Source: Mycobacterium asiaticum | GTDB taxonomy: Bacteria; Actinomycetota; Actinomycetes; Mycobacteriales; Mycobacteriaceae | Direction: 5' to 3' | Assembly (NCBI RefSeq): GCF_001673315.1 | Contig: NZ_LZLQ01000096.1 | Span: forward strand, 62,001-126,000 | DNA length: 64,000 nucleotides | Shown here: piece by piece, positions 62,827-64,000 of the stretch | Numbering within the stretch: the stretch's first letter is position 1 | Layout: each line of letters opens with the position of its first letter | The notes under the pieces: generated by a model | Seen by the model: the letters and a program-made list of their open reading frames with translations, nothing else | Databases searched by the model: none | Told to the model about the DNA's origin: nothing | Made by a program: the position numbers and the translations under genes

Positions 62827-62907
62827 TTCGGATGCACAGTCGGATGCCCGCTCCGGTGCACTCTCTTATGCGTACTCGTATGCGTACAAGGACCGGAATG
62901 CATCGCT

Positions 62908-62937
62908 TTGACCTGCCAGACCCGCGGCGGGTATTGT
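62908..62937 (+). promoter_or_regulatory. Probable sigma-A promoter of rpsL-rpsG
   Basis: TTGACC (62908-62913), 18-base spacer, TATTGT (62932-62937), leaving an untranslated leader of about 205 bases. The rest of the 323-base gap after the TetR gene (62827-63149) shows nothing else I can support. Confidence 0.65.
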
Positions 62938-63149
62938 GGTACCTCGTGCCTGGCGGCAACGGCGCCTGAACTTCGGGGCGTAAATAGCCGGGCCAATTCG
63001 CGTGTCCACGATGCAACGGATTAGGTTCCGGGCAACCGCATGCGACACGCCCGACCTCGGGATACTGCAGTGATCCCGAGGAGGGGCATAACTGCAGTAC
63101 AGGAACTTTAGAAGACGCATTTCGAACGCACAACACAGAAAGCCGGTAG

Positions 63150-63524
63150 ATGCCAACCATTCAGCAGCTGGTCCGCAAGGGTCGCCGGGACAAGGTCGCG
63201 AAGGTCAAGACCGCGGCCCTCAAGGGCAGCCCGCAGCGCCGTGGCGTGTGCACCCGCGTGTACACCACTACTCCGAAGAAGCCGAACTCGGCGCTTCGGA
63301 AGGTCGCACGCGTGAAGCTGACGAGTCAGGTCGAGGTCACGGCATACATCCCCGGTGAAGGCCACAACTTGCAGGAGCACTCGATGGTGCTGGTGCGTGG
63401 CGGTCGAGTGAAGGACCTCCCCGGTGTGCGCTACAAGATCATTCGCGGGTCGCTCGACACCCAGGGTGTGAAGAACCGCAAGCAGGCTCGCAGCCGTTAC
63501 GGCGCCAAGAAGGAGAAGAGCTAA
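63150..63524 (+). CDS. rpsL: 30S ribosomal protein S12
   Basis: 124 residues from an [43 protein letters not shown] and [20 protein letters not shown] are fully conserved. Lys43 and Lys88, the streptomycin-resistance positions, are wild type. S12 controls decoding accuracy in the 30S A site. The stop overlaps the rpsG start (TAATG), so translation is coupled. Confidence 0.98.
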
Positions 63525-63994
63525 TGCCGCGCAAGGGCCCCGCACCCAAGCGTCCACTGGTCAACGACCCGGTTTACGGGTCGCAGTTGGTCACCCAGCT
63601 GGTGAACAAGGTGTTGATGCAGGGGAAGAAGTCCCTTGCCGAGCGCATTGTGTACGCGGCGCTCGAGCAGGCGCGTGACAAGACCGGCACCGATCCGGTC
63701 ATCACCCTCAAGCGGGCCCTGGACAACGTCAAGCCGGCCTTGGAGGTGCGTAGTCGCCGCGTCGGTGGTGCCACCTACCAGGTGCCCGTCGAGGTGCGCC
63801 CGGACCGGAGCACCACGCTGGCACTGCGCTGGCTCGTCAGCTTCTCGCGGCAGCGCCGGGAGAAGACCATGATCGAGCGGCTGGCCAACGAGATCCTGGA
63901 CGCCAGCAATGGCCTTGGGGCCGCAGTGAAGCGGCGTGAGGACACCCACAAGATGGCCGAGGCGAACCGGGCGTTCGCGCACTATCGCTGGTGA
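63524..63994 (+). CDS. rpsG: 30S ribosomal protein S7
   Basis: 156 residues from the ATG that shares one base with the rpsL stop; complete, with a TGA at 63992-63994. [40 protein letters not shown] and [20 protein letters not shown] are typical. S7 nucleates assembly of the 30S head. fusA and tuf are expected just beyond the window. Confidence 0.98.
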   Translation: MPRKGPAPKRPLVNDPVYGSQLVTQLVNKVLMQGKKSLAERIVYAALEQARDKTGTDPVITLKRALDNVKPALEVRSRRVGGATYQVPVEVRPDRSTTLALRWLVSFSRQRREKTMIERLANEILDASNGLGAAVKRREDTHKMAEANRAFAHYRW

Positions 63995-64000
63995 CGGGCA

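Overview
The window is a high-GC chromosomal segment from a slow-growing, non-tuberculous Mycobacterium. Support comes from a full set of mycolic-acid genes (hadABC, mmaA1-A4), the MceG ATPase gene mkl, mycobacterial LpqN, EchA and FadE relatives, frequent GTG and TTG starts, and gene order. From tRNA-Thr to rpsG the order is that of M. tuberculosis Rv0634A-Rv0683 as I remember it. It is not M. tuberculosis: several blocks known there are missing (the toxin-antitoxin cluster between mkl and rpoB, lpqP, mmpS5/mmpL5/Rv0678, Rv0648/fabD2) and other genes are present instead (ECF42 sigma factor with a double-DGPF protein, cyanase with patatin, a molybdopterin oxidoreductase).

Layout. 1-3045 (-): truncated FUSC-type membrane protein, secreted alpha/beta hydrolase lipoprotein, F420-type reductase, LpqN-like lipoprotein. 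3153-7450: flippase-like protein with a kinase-like insert, SAM methyltransferase, VTT-domain membrane protein. 7499-17953 (-): recC-recB-recD and a SEC-C protein joined by overlapping stop/start codons. 18024-20059 (+): nitroreductase, cyanase and patatin. 20157-22966 (-): a molybdopterin oxidoreductase without Fe-S cysteines and a coupled small protein. 23013-25746: echA3, a membrane-anchored protein, a glyoxalase-II-like enzyme and an orphan VapB-like gene.

25851-30575 (+) is a translation and lipid block: tRNA-Thr, tRNA-Met, rpmG, hadA-hadB-hadC (mycolate-elongation dehydratases), tRNA-Trp, secE, nusG, rplK, rplA. A 56-bp triple tandem repeat starts inside the rplA stop region. 30837-32763 (-) is the ECF42/DGPF module. 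32849-39102 (-) holds four paralogous mycolate methyltransferases, lipG and an ABC1/AarF kinase-like gene. DinB-like and ROK kinase genes follow. Then come rplJ-rplL with an L10 leader, a TetR/carotenoid-oxygenase pair, and mkl.

46441-53938 carries rpoB-rpoC, with wild-type rifampicin-region residues. 54074-61954 carries ceramidase, endonuclease IV, a fadE8-echA4-paaX-echA5 operon and two DUF3060-type secreted proteins. The window ends with a TetR gene and rpsL-rpsG. rplJ, rpoB and rpsL each have a sigma-A-like promoter with the same -10 hexamer, TATTGT, which suggests matched control of the ribosome and RNA polymerase operons.
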